DNA from: Candidatus Dechloromonas phosphorivorans
GTDB lineage: Bacteria > Pseudomonadota > Gammaproteobacteria > Burkholderiales > Rhodocyclaceae
Direction: 5' to 3'
DNA length: 64,000 nt
Assembly (NCBI GenBank): GCA_016721185.1
Contig: JADKIP010000015.1
Location: 1-64,000 of the forward strand
How positions within the stretch are numbered: position 1 is the stretch's first letter; each line of letters begins with the position of its first letter. Below are positions 26,775 to 33,965 of this stretch, one piece after another. The notes beneath the pieces were generated by a model. It worked only from the letters and a program-made list of their open reading frames with translations, made no database searches and was not told the DNA's origin. Made by a program: the position numbers and the translations under genes.

Positions 26775-27992
26775 CTAAAACAGCACGCCGAACAAAGTCT
26801 TTAGTAACTCTTCCAGCGACATCATGGTTAACGCCAACGGCACGATAGGGGCGAGCGTTGCCGCGGCGATTCGGAGTACATCCTCTTTTTTGATCGGCAC
26901 GATGCGCATGTTTTGCACCACAGCAAAGCTGTTGCCCATATCGGCGAGCGATTGAATGTCGCCGCTTCCGAGTAGTGGTTCATTTACGGGTGTTTGATTA
27001 CGCAGCCATTTTGTATCGAACGCGCGGACATAGCGCTCAGCCAAGACGCCATATTCGCGGGCGCCTTTTCGTCTAACCTCCGCCAGGCGCGGGGCAAAAA
27101 ACATCATGGGACCGAGGATCATGCACATCATGAAGATCACGACGACAGCAATTTCTATTTTGAACGCGGTCAGCGTTGCCCCGAGGAAGAAAATCCGGTT
27201 CGCCAGGTTTCCGGCCAGTAAGGCACCGTGCGCGACGGCCAGCACTGTAAAGGCATAAACCTGCCCGGAAATGAAACTTAGCCCGCCGAGGTGGTCCGGG
27301 TGAGTCGGAACGAGGCTCAACTCAATGCGCGAGACCTGGAACAGAAAGCGGGTCCAGATGAACAGTCGAAAGTACCAGCGACACAACAGGAACTGAAATA
27401 TCGGCAGGCTGACGTAGCCGTACCACATGCCGGCGAGGGATAAGCGTGGGCCGGTTGGTGAGGGCGTCGCATACCAGGTTGAGGTGTCGAGTGCGACATA
27501 GTGGCGCCAGACGAACAGGATGCCGATTCCATAAACAATGCAGATCAACAGCACTTCAGCGAGCACCGAGTTGCGCAGCCGGAATGCTGAGGCGACAACT
27601 GCTTCGAACTTCTCCAGGGACTCAGCGGGAATCAGGTTTCGTTCGATGAACTGTTGCAGCAGGGGGCGCATGCGCCGGTGCACGACGAGTTCGGCCAGGA
27701 TGAGCAGGGGCAGGGCCACCAGAAAGCGGACATGGGCTTCGATATCCAGCAGAAACGGCACAGAAACACTGCTGCCATAAAGCTGGCCTTGAAAGGCCGA
27801 CATCAACAGCAGTGGCAACCACGCAATGAGCGCGATCACGACGATGCGTTGGCGAACCATCATCAGCGCATCGTCGGACAGATGCGCTCGCCGCAAAAGC
27901 TGGAAAAGCGGCCCGCCCAGAACGAGCGAAAAATCAGGTGGATTCTGGAGCAGACTCCAGTGTGGGGAAGGTTCCGGTGCGCGAACTTTCAT
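26775..27992 (-). CDS. Unrecognised multi-pass membrane protein
   Basis: A 405-residue protein with five to seven hydrophobic stretches: VVIALIAWLPLLLMSAF, FLVALPLLILAELVV, VLAEVLLICIVYGIGILFVW, GYVSLPIFQFLLC, VYAFTVLAVAHGALLAGNLA, IAVVVIFMMCMILGPMMFF and a C-terminal LAPIVPLALTMM. Between them are an ERNLIPAESLEKFEAVVASA helix, an arginine-rich RWYFRLFIWTRFLFQVSRIEL, and a cytosolic-looking ARRKGAREYGVLAERYVRAFDTKW-like segment. I know similar hypothetical membrane proteins but no function. ATG 27992 (weak GGGGG upstream) is preferred; the frame opens 13 codons earlier at 28031. It transcribes toward sulP with ~170 bp between them. Confidence 0.65.
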   Translation of the reverse strand: MKVRAPEPSPHWSLLQNPPDFSLVLGGPLFQLLRRAHLSDDALMMVRQRIVVIALIAWLPLLLMSAFQGQLYGSSVSVPFLLDIEAHVRFLVALPLLILAELVVHRRMRPLLQQFIERNLIPAESLEKFEAVVASAFRLRNSVLAEVLLICIVYGIGILFVWRHYVALDTSTWYATPSPTGPRLSLAGMWYGYVSLPIFQFLLCRWYFRLFIWTRFLFQVSRIELSLVPTHPDHLGGLSFISGQVYAFTVLAVAHGALLAGNLANRIFFLGATLTAFKIEIAVVVIFMMCMILGPMMFFAPRLAEVRRKGAREYGVLAERYVRAFDTKWLRNQTPVNEPLLGSGDIQSLADMGNSFAVVQNMRIVPIKKEDVLRIAAATLAPIVPLALTMMSLEELLKTLFGVLF

Positions 27993-28338
27993 TTCAGGCC
28001 CCCAGGTGATGCGGCCATTGTCTGATGACAACGAGTCGCGCCCTATACGGGTTTCTGAGGATTATTCCCTGACTACGCTCGTGTCCCGCAGTGTCGCGAA
28101 GATGCGTGAGGCAATACTGGCTTTGATGAGTTAAGGGTGAGATTGATTCGTCATTCTGCGGGTGCGGGAATTCAGCATCTTGTTTTCTCTGGGGGCGGCT
28201 GTCGTTTTTGTGCGCATGAATTCCTGTAGATGCAGATGTGACAAAACGGTTTTATTTGGGAAATTTTCCTAACAGTGCGACTTTCGTACCTGGTTTAAGG
28301 GTGTCGGCGATTTTTACAGTTCGTTAGATTTCCAAGAG

Positions 28339-28400
28339 TCACAAAAATGCCATAAATATATCTATATTTGCGAACTCGTTGTTGGCCCTTTGTTTGTGAC
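28339..28400. promoter_or_regulatory. Candidate activator half-sites upstream of the PEP-CTERM gene
   Basis: GTCACAAA (28339-28346) and its reverse complement TTTGTGAC (28393-28400) face each other 54 bp apart, and each is followed by a near-identical tract (ATGCCATAAATAT at 28348-28360; ATAGCATAAATAT at 28403-28415). The pair lies directly upstream of the sigma-54 promoter, as expected for enhancer sites of a PrsR-like activator. Binding is an inference. Confidence 0.45.
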
Positions 28401-28414
28401 GAATAGCATAAATA

Positions 28415-28430
28415 TGGCACGTATTGTGCT
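28415..28430 (+). promoter_or_regulatory. Strong candidate sigma-54 promoter of the PEP-CTERM gene
   Basis: TGGCACGTATTGTGCT differs from the consensus TGGCACGrNNNTTGCW at two positions only (T for purine at 8 and G for T at 12), with GG and GC exactly spaced. The start codon is 44 bp further down. PEP-CTERM genes in floc-forming betaproteobacteria are known to be under RpoN and PrsK/PrsR control, which fits. Confidence 0.8.
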
Positions 28431-28473
28431 GAGTGTGATTTCGTTACAACTTTATTAAAAAAAGAGGCTCACC

Positions 28474-29529
28474 ATGAAACTCTCATCGAAAAAAGTCGCT
28501 TTGTCTTTAACCCTGATATCAGCCCTGATTTCAGGGCATTCAGTTGCGGCCACCGTCAATCTGACGAATAAAGGCTACGTTACCTACGGCGATGCCAATT
28601 CGTACTCATTGCCGCTGAATGGCCTCGAAGTAAAGTCCGGACCTGGTCAGATTGCTCTTTTCACCAAACTTGGTCTTGGTGCCGATGGGCAACTCAGTAA
28701 CAGTGTTGTCGGCATGGACAACGCCTTCGATACGCCACAAGCTAACAACATTCCTGGTTTTCGCATGAGCGCGGCGAATGAACCCGGGGCTCTTCAGGGG
28801 TCATGGGACCGGAATGGGTCATGGGATTCGCAGCTAAGCAGCTTGAATACCATGTTGAATTTCAACTTGAATTCGATGGTTTTTTTCTTTGCCAACAACG
28901 AAACGGGCAACGGCGACAACCTGGCGGCATGGGCTCGTGTTGAACTAACTCAAATCAGTACAAACAGTTCGCTGGGTATTTTCGATATGACCAACGACGC
29001 TGACAAAAACGGAACCGGTGGTTACGGCCCCCCCCCGATCGGTGGCGGCGCCTTGATGGGTGATGTGGGCAACTACACGACAAGCAATAATGCACCAACG
29101 GTTGCTGACTTTGTGATGTCAGGCGGTGCAGTATGTTTGAACGCCGGGGTAATCGTGGATTGTTCGGCCCCTCATGATCAGACGGTTCAACACAACCTTG
29201 GTGGCGATCGTGCTGCTTACGCGGTGGTTGTCCCGGAACTGGATGCCCTTATTGCCGATCTGCTGGCCGGTAATAAAGACCTCAGCGATTATGCGTTGCA
29301 CGTGGACTATCGCTTGGGGTGTGGGCCAGAAGGCAATTTCCCTCAGGTTCGCCAAGGAAATAGAACCGAATGCGATGCTAATTACGCGCTGAATGGGGGT
29401 GATGAAAAAGTATTCCTCGGTACGCAGCTTGCACGTATTCACAATGTGCCGGAGCCGGGCTCTGCCATGCTGATTGGCCTTGGTCTGATCGGTGCGGCCG
29501 TGATTCGCCGTCGTCGCGTTCAGGCATGA
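28474..29529 (+). CDS. PEP-CTERM sorting-domain protein
   Basis: A 351-residue exported protein. It has a signal peptide (KKVALSLTLISALISGHSVAA), a mostly polar, Asn/Gly-rich body with few charged residues and three to four Cys, and the full C-terminal sorting tag: NVPEPGS, a hydrophobic segment AMLIGLGLIGAAV and RRRR. Exosortase would cleave at the tag and attach or release the protein with exopolysaccharide. No exosortase or polysaccharide locus lies in the window, so those must be elsewhere. The ATG has AGAGG upstream. It is monocistronic: sigma-54 promoter upstream, intrinsic terminator 22 bp downstream. The body matches no domain I can name. Confidence 0.9.
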   Translation: MKLSSKKVALSLTLISALISGHSVAATVNLTNKGYVTYGDANSYSLPLNGLEVKSGPGQIALFTKLGLGADGQLSNSVVGMDNAFDTPQANNIPGFRMSAANEPGALQGSWDRNGSWDSQLSSLNTMLNFNLNSMVFFFANNETGNGDNLAAWARVELTQISTNSSLGIFDMTNDADKNGTGGYGPPPIGGGALMGDVGNYTTSNNAPTVADFVMSGGAVCLNAGVIVDCSAPHDQTVQHNLGGDRAAYAVVVPELDALIADLLAGNKDLSDYALHVDYRLGCGPEGNFPQVRQGNRTECDANYALNGGDEKVFLGTQLARIHNVPEPGSAMLIGLGLIGAAVIRRRRVQA

Positions 29530-29551
29530 GCACTTAAAATGGCAGGATAAA

Positions 29552-29573
29552 GCCGGGTTTTCCCGGCTTTTTT
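29552..29573 (+). terminator. Intrinsic terminator of the PEP-CTERM gene
   Basis: GCCGGG-TTTT-CCCGGC stem-loop followed by six T. A group II intron begins 4 bp after the T-run. Confidence 0.92.
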
Positions 29574-29685
29574 CGTTGTGCGCCCGGCATGGGCGCGATC
29601 TTGAAGGTGGAAGTCCTTCCGTAAGCTGACCACAGCGAACGAAGTGAAGCGCAACCGGCGCGCGTCAAGGTAGTTGTCGCCTCGG

Positions 29686-30777
29686 TCATGCAGCCAACGG
29701 CTGAATAAGGTTGTCTTCCGAATGCGCGTTGACGATGCAATCGCGTTCGGGATTCAGTGTTACGGCGCCGACCGGCGTCCAGTTTCGTGTTTTCCCTGAC
29801 CAGCGTGCCGGGTTGAGGTCGCGTGCCGAGGCATACAACGCATGTCGAGCGGCGAGAATGGCTTGATCCTCGCCGGCATGGCGCTGGGCCGGGCTGACGT
29901 AACGAATGCCACTGTGCCGATGCTCGACGTTGTACCAATGGACGAAGCTGACCGCCCAGGCACGAGCGTCGCCGAGCTCGGCAAAGCCTTTGGCTGGAAA
30001 CTCAGGGCGGTATTTGGCGGTGCGAAACAGCGACTCCGCGTAAGCGTTGTCATCGCTGACCCGGGGTCGGGAATAGGAGGGTTTGACGCCCAACCAGTTG
30101 AGCATCGCCAGCACCGTCGTCGCCTTGAGTGTCGAGCCGTTGTCGCCATGCAAGACGGGCTTGCTGCTCAGCGCGGCAATGCCCTCGGCCAGCGCCGTAC
30201 GGCGCACCAGATGCGCGGCATGATCGGCGTGATCGCTGTCATGCACCTCCCAGCCGACGATCTTGCGGCTATACAGGTCAAGGATCAGGTAGAGGTGGAA
30301 CCATCGGCCCTGCACCTGGGCCGGCAAATACGTCATGTCCCAGCACCACACCTGGCGGGGTTCGGTGGCGATATGCGTGGTCGGCGGCCGCCGTTGCTTC
30401 GGCGCCTTGGCGCGCCCACGGTGGGTGGTTTGGCCGTGGGCCTTGAGCACCCGGCTGAAGGTGGATTCGCTGGCCAGGTAAATGCCTTCATCCGCCAGCA
30501 TCGGCACAATGCGCGCCGGCGGCACCGCTGCAAAGCGGGGTTCGTTGGCCACGGCCAGCACGTGCGCCCGCTCGGCCGCGGTCAGTGCGTGGCCAGCGGG
30601 CGGACGAACGGCCTGCGGTCGGCGATCGCCGCCGACCAGCCCAGCGGTTGCCTGCCAGCGCTGGAGGGTACGCAACTCAATACCGGCCATCGCGCAGGCC
30701 GGTTTGAGTCGTGCCCCGGCAGCATGGGCGACATGGATGTCTCGGGTCAGCGCCAGGCGGTCTTCGAGGCCGATCAT
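29686..30777 (-). CDS. IS3-family transposase OrfB (DDE integrase domain)
   Basis: A 363-residue protein. After an N-terminal helical part (RDIHVAHAAGARLKPACAMAGIELRTLQRW) and a HTH_21-like region (PPARIVPMLADEGIYLASESTFSRVLK) comes the rve/DDE core: CWDMTYLPAQVQGRWFHLYLILDLYSRKIVGW, VLHGDNGSTLKATTVLAMLNWLGVKPSYSRPRVSDDNAYAESLFRTAKYRPEFP, giving D, D and E. The ATG at 30775-30777 overlaps the OrfA stop as ATGA; a longer fused product could also arise by frameshifting, as in other IS3 elements. The C-terminus reaches nearly to the left terminal repeat. Confidence 0.9.
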   Translation of the reverse strand: MIGLEDRLALTRDIHVAHAAGARLKPACAMAGIELRTLQRWQATAGLVGGDRRPQAVRPPAGHALTAAERAHVLAVANEPRFAAVPPARIVPMLADEGIYLASESTFSRVLKAHGQTTHRGRAKAPKQRRPPTTHIATEPRQVWCWDMTYLPAQVQGRWFHLYLILDLYSRKIVGWEVHDSDHADHAAHLVRRTALAEGIAALSSKPVLHGDNGSTLKATTVLAMLNWLGVKPSYSRPRVSDDNAYAESLFRTAKYRPEFPAKGFAELGDARAWAVSFVHWYNVEHRHSGIRYVSPAQRHAGEDQAILAARHALYASARDLNPARWSGKTRNWTPVGAVTLNPERDCIVNAHSEDNLIQPLAA

Positions 30778-31247
30778 TCGTCCTCTCCCTTGTTGAAGAG
30801 CGCCGCGACTTTTTTTGAGAGCACCAGCAGGGCTGCCGTTTCGGCGAGTGCCCGGTCCTTGCGCAGCAACTCGCGTTCGAGTTCCTTGATGCGTTTCTTG
30901 TCTTGCCGGGTGGCTTGCGGGCTGGCTCTGAGCTCTTCCGGCTCGGCCAATGCCGTGGTCGCACTGGTCCGCCATTTGAGCAGTTCGTCCGGATAGACGC
31001 CGTGTTCGCGACACCATGCGCTCTTGCCGGCCTCGTCCAGCGCCGCCGTGACGATCACCGCCTCCAGCCGCGCCGCCGCTGTCCATGCCCGCCCTCGGGC
31101 GGGCATGGACTGCGCGTCATCTCGCCAACGCTCAAGGGTTCCCGAACCAATGCCCACTTCACGGGCCACCACATCTATTGCTGCGCTTTCCGGCGGCAGC
31201 AATCGCGCTACCGCTCTACCTTTGAACTTCTCTGAGTACCTTGCCAT
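30774..31247 (-). CDS. IS3-family transposase OrfA
   Basis: A 157-residue helix-turn-helix protein: ARYSEKFKGRAVARLLPPESAAIDVVAREVGIGSGTLERWRDDA, a second HTH-like stretch (EAGKSAWCREHGVYPDELLKWR), then a leucine-rich coiled coil (DKKRIKELERELLRKDRALAETAALLVLSKK). It is longer than most OrfA proteins because of the duplicated HTH. The start at 31247 has AAAGGA 5 bp upstream; an ATG two codons earlier (31253) is possible. Confidence 0.88.
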   Translation of the reverse strand: MARYSEKFKGRAVARLLPPESAAIDVVAREVGIGSGTLERWRDDAQSMPARGRAWTAAARLEAVIVTAALDEAGKSAWCREHGVYPDELLKWRTSATTALAEPEELRASPQATRQDKKRIKELERELLRKDRALAETAALLVLSKKVAALFNKGEDE

Positions 31248-31793
31248 TTCCATCCTTTGTTGCCGCCCATTGTGAAGATTCTATTGAGGCGACAACTATT
31301 CTGACGCGGAGGGCAACTGCATGAGGGCGACCGAGTGTGGGGAGGAAGCGTGTAGCGAAACCGCGAGCCGATGGACAAGAACCGAATATGAGGCGGTGCC
31401 GAGCAGGGCGAGTGGGCAACATTCCGCGAAGCTCTTGTGGTCAAAGCAAGGTGACGTAAATTCGGCGGTTGTGCGGGGAAGGATCGCGTTCTTACCCGGG
31501 GAGGCCTCGCCTCATGCCTGAAAGGGCGACGGTGTTGAACCGGAGCGAGGAGTCAGCAGAGGCCATAGTAGCTGCCAACACGGGGCGAAGGGCCGAAGGA
31601 GTAGGAGAGGAAACGCGGTAGTTATCGAAGATGGAATGTCTCAGATGTTCGCGAAAGCGAAGCTCGCCGGACTGGTAGATAGGGTGAAGCCCGACAAGCC
31701 GCGGCAGCGAGAAACCGGATTCGCCGAACTGTCTCTACGGAACCTCAGGCATCGGGTCGGGGAATCACAAATCCGATGACCTCAACTATTTCA

Positions 31794-31868
31794 ACCGCCC
31801 GGTGCGGACCCGCATGCCGGGTGGTGTGGGAGGGGCCGGTCAGGTTTCCTGACCGCCCCTATCCCGAT
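31794..31868 (+). ncRNA. Group II intron domains V and VI
   Basis: Domain V (31794-31825) folds as ACCGCCCGG with CCGGGTGGT around a TGCG/CGCA distal helix and a GACC tip; the CGC triad at 31796-31800 lies where the catalytic triad is expected. Domain VI (31828-31868) pairs AGGGGCCGGTCAGG with CCTGACCGCCCCT, with an unpaired A near 31860 as the likely branch point. Drawn by eye. Confidence 0.7.
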
Positions 31869-32186
31869 TTTGATGGTGCCGTTTTTCTGGCTCAGGCAGT
31901 CTGCTGCCTGACTGTGCATGAGTTTTCTGGGCCTTTGCCTTCCCCCAGAAAAAATTTCTGCTGGTGAATGGTGGCCGGTAATTTGACTGGCTAGCCGATG
32001 TTTAACTGGTGTCAGTGGATGGCTTGCTTGGTATCGTCAGCGAAGTGATGCAGGCGAGCTGCGGTGAACCGGAAAATTCTTGAATTTCTGATGCTTGCTT
32101 ACATAGCCCACAGACAATCAGGCCAAGGACTGAGTACCTGTGGGCGAGGACGTGTGTGAGCGTTGTTTTTGCTTACCAGGCCTGCC
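31869..32186. other. Intergenic stretch after the intron
   Basis: No gene is convincing here. It holds the 17-mer GCTGCGGTGAACCGGAA at 32058-32074, also found at 21906, and AT-rich flanks of the next minus-strand gene's end. Confidence 0.4.
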
Positions 32187-32462
32187 TTACTTGCCTGTTT
32201 CGTTGGCCACGGCCTTTTCGGTGATTTCCTTGTAAAGATTGATGCCCTTGGCAACGAGTTCCTGATATTCCGGGTGGCGCTCAACCAGGCCACGGATGGA
32301 CTGAATGTCCTTGAGAACTTCAGCGAGGTAATCGACCTCGAAGGTTTCCAGGGTTTCACCCCGGTCGACTTTTTCCTTCATGAGCAGCGCACGCGGCAGG
32401 CGCTGTTCATTGAAGCGCTCGAGAAGTACCTGGATTACGCCTGCATCATCAGCTTTGTTTGA
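32187..32462 (-). CDS. Small hypothetical protein
   Basis: A 91-residue soluble, mostly helical, acidic protein: MSNKADDAGVIQVLLERFNEQRLPRALLMKEKVDRGETL..VDYLAEVLKDIQSIRGLVERHPEYQELVAKGINLYKEITEKAVANETGK. No Cys and no membrane segment. The ATG at 32462 is set by TTTTGGAGAC 6 bp upstream; the frame opens five codons earlier. Good ribosome site, normal codon use and codon-phase GC support a real gene. I do not recognise the family. It lies between the intron and the RND operon on the same strand as the latter, 69 bp beyond the outer-membrane factor's end, with its own upstream gap. Confidence 0.7.
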   Translation of the reverse strand, partial: SNKADDAGVIQVLLERFNEQRLPRALLMKEKVDRGETLETFEVDYLAEVLKDIQSIRGLVERHPEYQELVAKGINLYKEITEKAVANETGK

Positions 32463-32531
32463 CATGATTGTCTCCAAAAGAGTGGGTGTGGTCTAAGTAA
32501 AGTGTGGCTTGTCGATTGGCTAAAAACAAGC

Positions 32532-33965
32532 TCAGGGCGTCGTCGCCGCCCAGCCGCCACCCAGTACCTTGAAAAGTGTGGTCACGGCTGTCAGCGCCTG
32601 GGCCCTGGCTTGTGATTCGTTGATTTGTGCCTGGAACAGATTGCGTTCGGCATCCATGATGGTCAGATAGTCCGAATAGCCGGCGTCGTAGCGCAGGCGG
32701 GCGTTGCGGGCGTAGGACGTGAGCGCCGCGACCTGACGGATGCGGGCATCCAGCACTTCGCGCGACTTGATGCCACCGATCAGGGCGTCGTCGACTTCGC
32801 GGAAGGCGGTTTCAATCGCCTTGCGATATTGCTCCAGGGCTTGTTGCTGGCGTGCTTCGGCAGCCTGGACCTGGCCGGCAATGGCGCCAGCAGTAAAGAT
32901 CGGTGCGGCTAGGGTGCCGCCGTAGGACCAGACCCGCGCCGGGCCGCTGAATAGATCGGAGAAGGCGACGCTGCTTGAGCCGAGCAGGCCGGTCAGGCTG
33001 ACGGTTGGGAAATAGGCGGCCTTGGCGACACCAATTTGGGCATTGCTGGCAACCAGCGCTTGTTCCGCCTGACGGATATCCGGCCGGCGCTCCAAAACCA
33101 CTGAAGGCAGGCTGACCGGCGGCAGGGGCAGGCCCATCTCGGCCACCGTTTTTCCGCGCACGATCGGCCCCGGCAGGCGGCCGAGCAGGGCCGAAATGGC
33201 ATTTTCCTGCTGGGCGATGGATTGCTCGATGGTCGGGATGGCAATGCGGGCGGTTTCGACTTCAGAGCGTGCCTGGGAGAGTTCCATTTCGGAAACGAAG
33301 CCACCCTTGAAACGCAGGTCGAAAATGCGCAGCGTCTCTTCGCGGGTGACCAGGGTTTGCCGCGAGACTTCCAGTTGTCGATCGAGATCGCGCAGGCTGA
33401 TATAGCTGTTGGCGACCGTCGTGGCCAGTGACAAGGCGACGCCACGACGCGCTTCCTCGGTGGCCAGCAGCTGGGCCTGGCTGGCCTCGGTGGCGCGGCG
33501 CAGGCGGCCGAACAGATCGATCTCCCAACTGACATTGAGGGCCGCGGAATATTGGTTATTTATCGGGTTGACCGTAGCCGGCAGTGGCGTGATGCCTCTT
33601 TCGCTGCTTTGGGCGCGGCTGCCGCCCAAACTGACGCCGAGCTGCGGGAAGAGCTGGGCGCGCGTCGTGCCTAACAGTCCGGCAGCCTCGTCGACGCGGG
33701 CTGCAGCAATTTTCATATCGCGATTGCTGGCCAGCGCTTCGGCGACCAGCGCGTCGAGCACCGGGTCTTCAAGTTGCGTCCACCAGGCGAGGTTGGCCAG
33801 TTCTTCCGGTTTTTCGCTAGCCGGCAAGGCGCTGCCACTGCGCCAGGCGGCAGGGGTTTCCAGCGTTGGACGGGCGTAATCCGGGCCGACCGCGCAGCCG
33901 GTGATGAGCAGGGCGCTGGTGGCGATTAGGGCGCAGAGGGTGGCGCTGAGCGCGATGCGGTTCAT
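32532..33965 (-). CDS. RND efflux outer-membrane lipoprotein (NodT/OprM type)
   Basis: A 477-residue outer-membrane factor. The signal peptide ends in lipobox LLITGC and is followed by AVGPDYARPTLETPAAW, the standard NodT/OprM start. Two OEP repeats with long coiled hairpins follow (LVAEALASNRDMKIAAARVDEAAGLLGTTRAQLFPQLGV and RPDIRQAEQALVASNAQIGVAKAAYFPTVSLTGLLG). It forms a trimeric exit duct across the outer membrane. Its ATG overlaps the RND permease stop (ATGA), so it is the last gene of a three-gene pump operon. The frame is intact, unlike its two partners. Confidence 0.92.
   Translation of the reverse strand: MNRIALSATLCALIATSALLITGCAVGPDYARPTLETPAAWRSGSALPASEKPEELANLAWWTQLEDPVLDALVAEALASNRDMKIAAARVDEAAGLLGTTRAQLFPQLGVSLGGSRAQSSERGITPLPATVNPINNQYSAALNVSWEIDLFGRLRRATEASQAQLLATEEARRGVALSLATTVANSYISLRDLDRQLEVSRQTLVTREETLRIFDLRFKGGFVSEMELSQARSEVETARIAIPTIEQSIAQQENAISALLGRLPGPIVRGKTVAEMGLPLPPVSLPSVVLERRPDIRQAEQALVASNAQIGVAKAAYFPTVSLTGLLGSSSVAFSDLFSGPARVWSYGGTLAAPIFTAGAIAGQVQAAEARQQQALEQYRKAIETAFREVDDALIGGIKSREVLDARIRQVAALTSYARNARLRYDAGYSDYLTIMDAERNLFQAQINESQARAQALTAVTTLFKVLGGGWAATTP

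Larger units (their letters stand above)
29671..31298 (-). mobile_element. IS3-family insertion sequence
   Basis: A 1628-bp element bounded by 13-bp perfect inverted repeats TAGTTGTCGCCTC (29671-29683) and GAGGCGACAACTA (31286-31298). It carries the two overlapping IS3-type frames on the minus strand. No clear target duplication is seen (flanks AAGG and TTCT), so either the duplication is lost or the true ends differ by a few bases. Both frames are intact, so it may be active. Confidence 0.85.
29578..31868 (+). mobile_element. ORF-less group II intron remnant (probably class IIC), split by an IS3 element
   Basis: The 5' end GTGCGCCCGGCATGGGCGC (29578) is a canonical group II intron start. 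Domain I-like sequence continues to 29670 and resumes at 31299; the sides pair as CGCGTCA/TGACGCG, so the IS entered a stem-loop tip. The 3' part carries domains V and VI (31794-31868) and ends CCCTATCCCGAT. Without the IS the intron is ~660 nt. No reverse transcriptase/maturase reading frame remains, only a ~48-codon frame at 31634-31778. Position directly behind a terminator and a CGC-type triad in domain V both suit class IIC, which targets terminator hairpins. It would need a maturase from elsewhere to splice or move. Confidence 0.8.

Noticed and set aside
29842..30996. A 384-codon plus-strand frame within the IS3 element
   Set aside because: It is antisense to OrfA/OrfB, which have full IS3 motifs; composition is that of a shadow frame.
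31321..31521. Small frames in the intron remnant as genes
   Set aside because: They lie in structured intron RNA sequence, lack ribosome sites and match no protein family.
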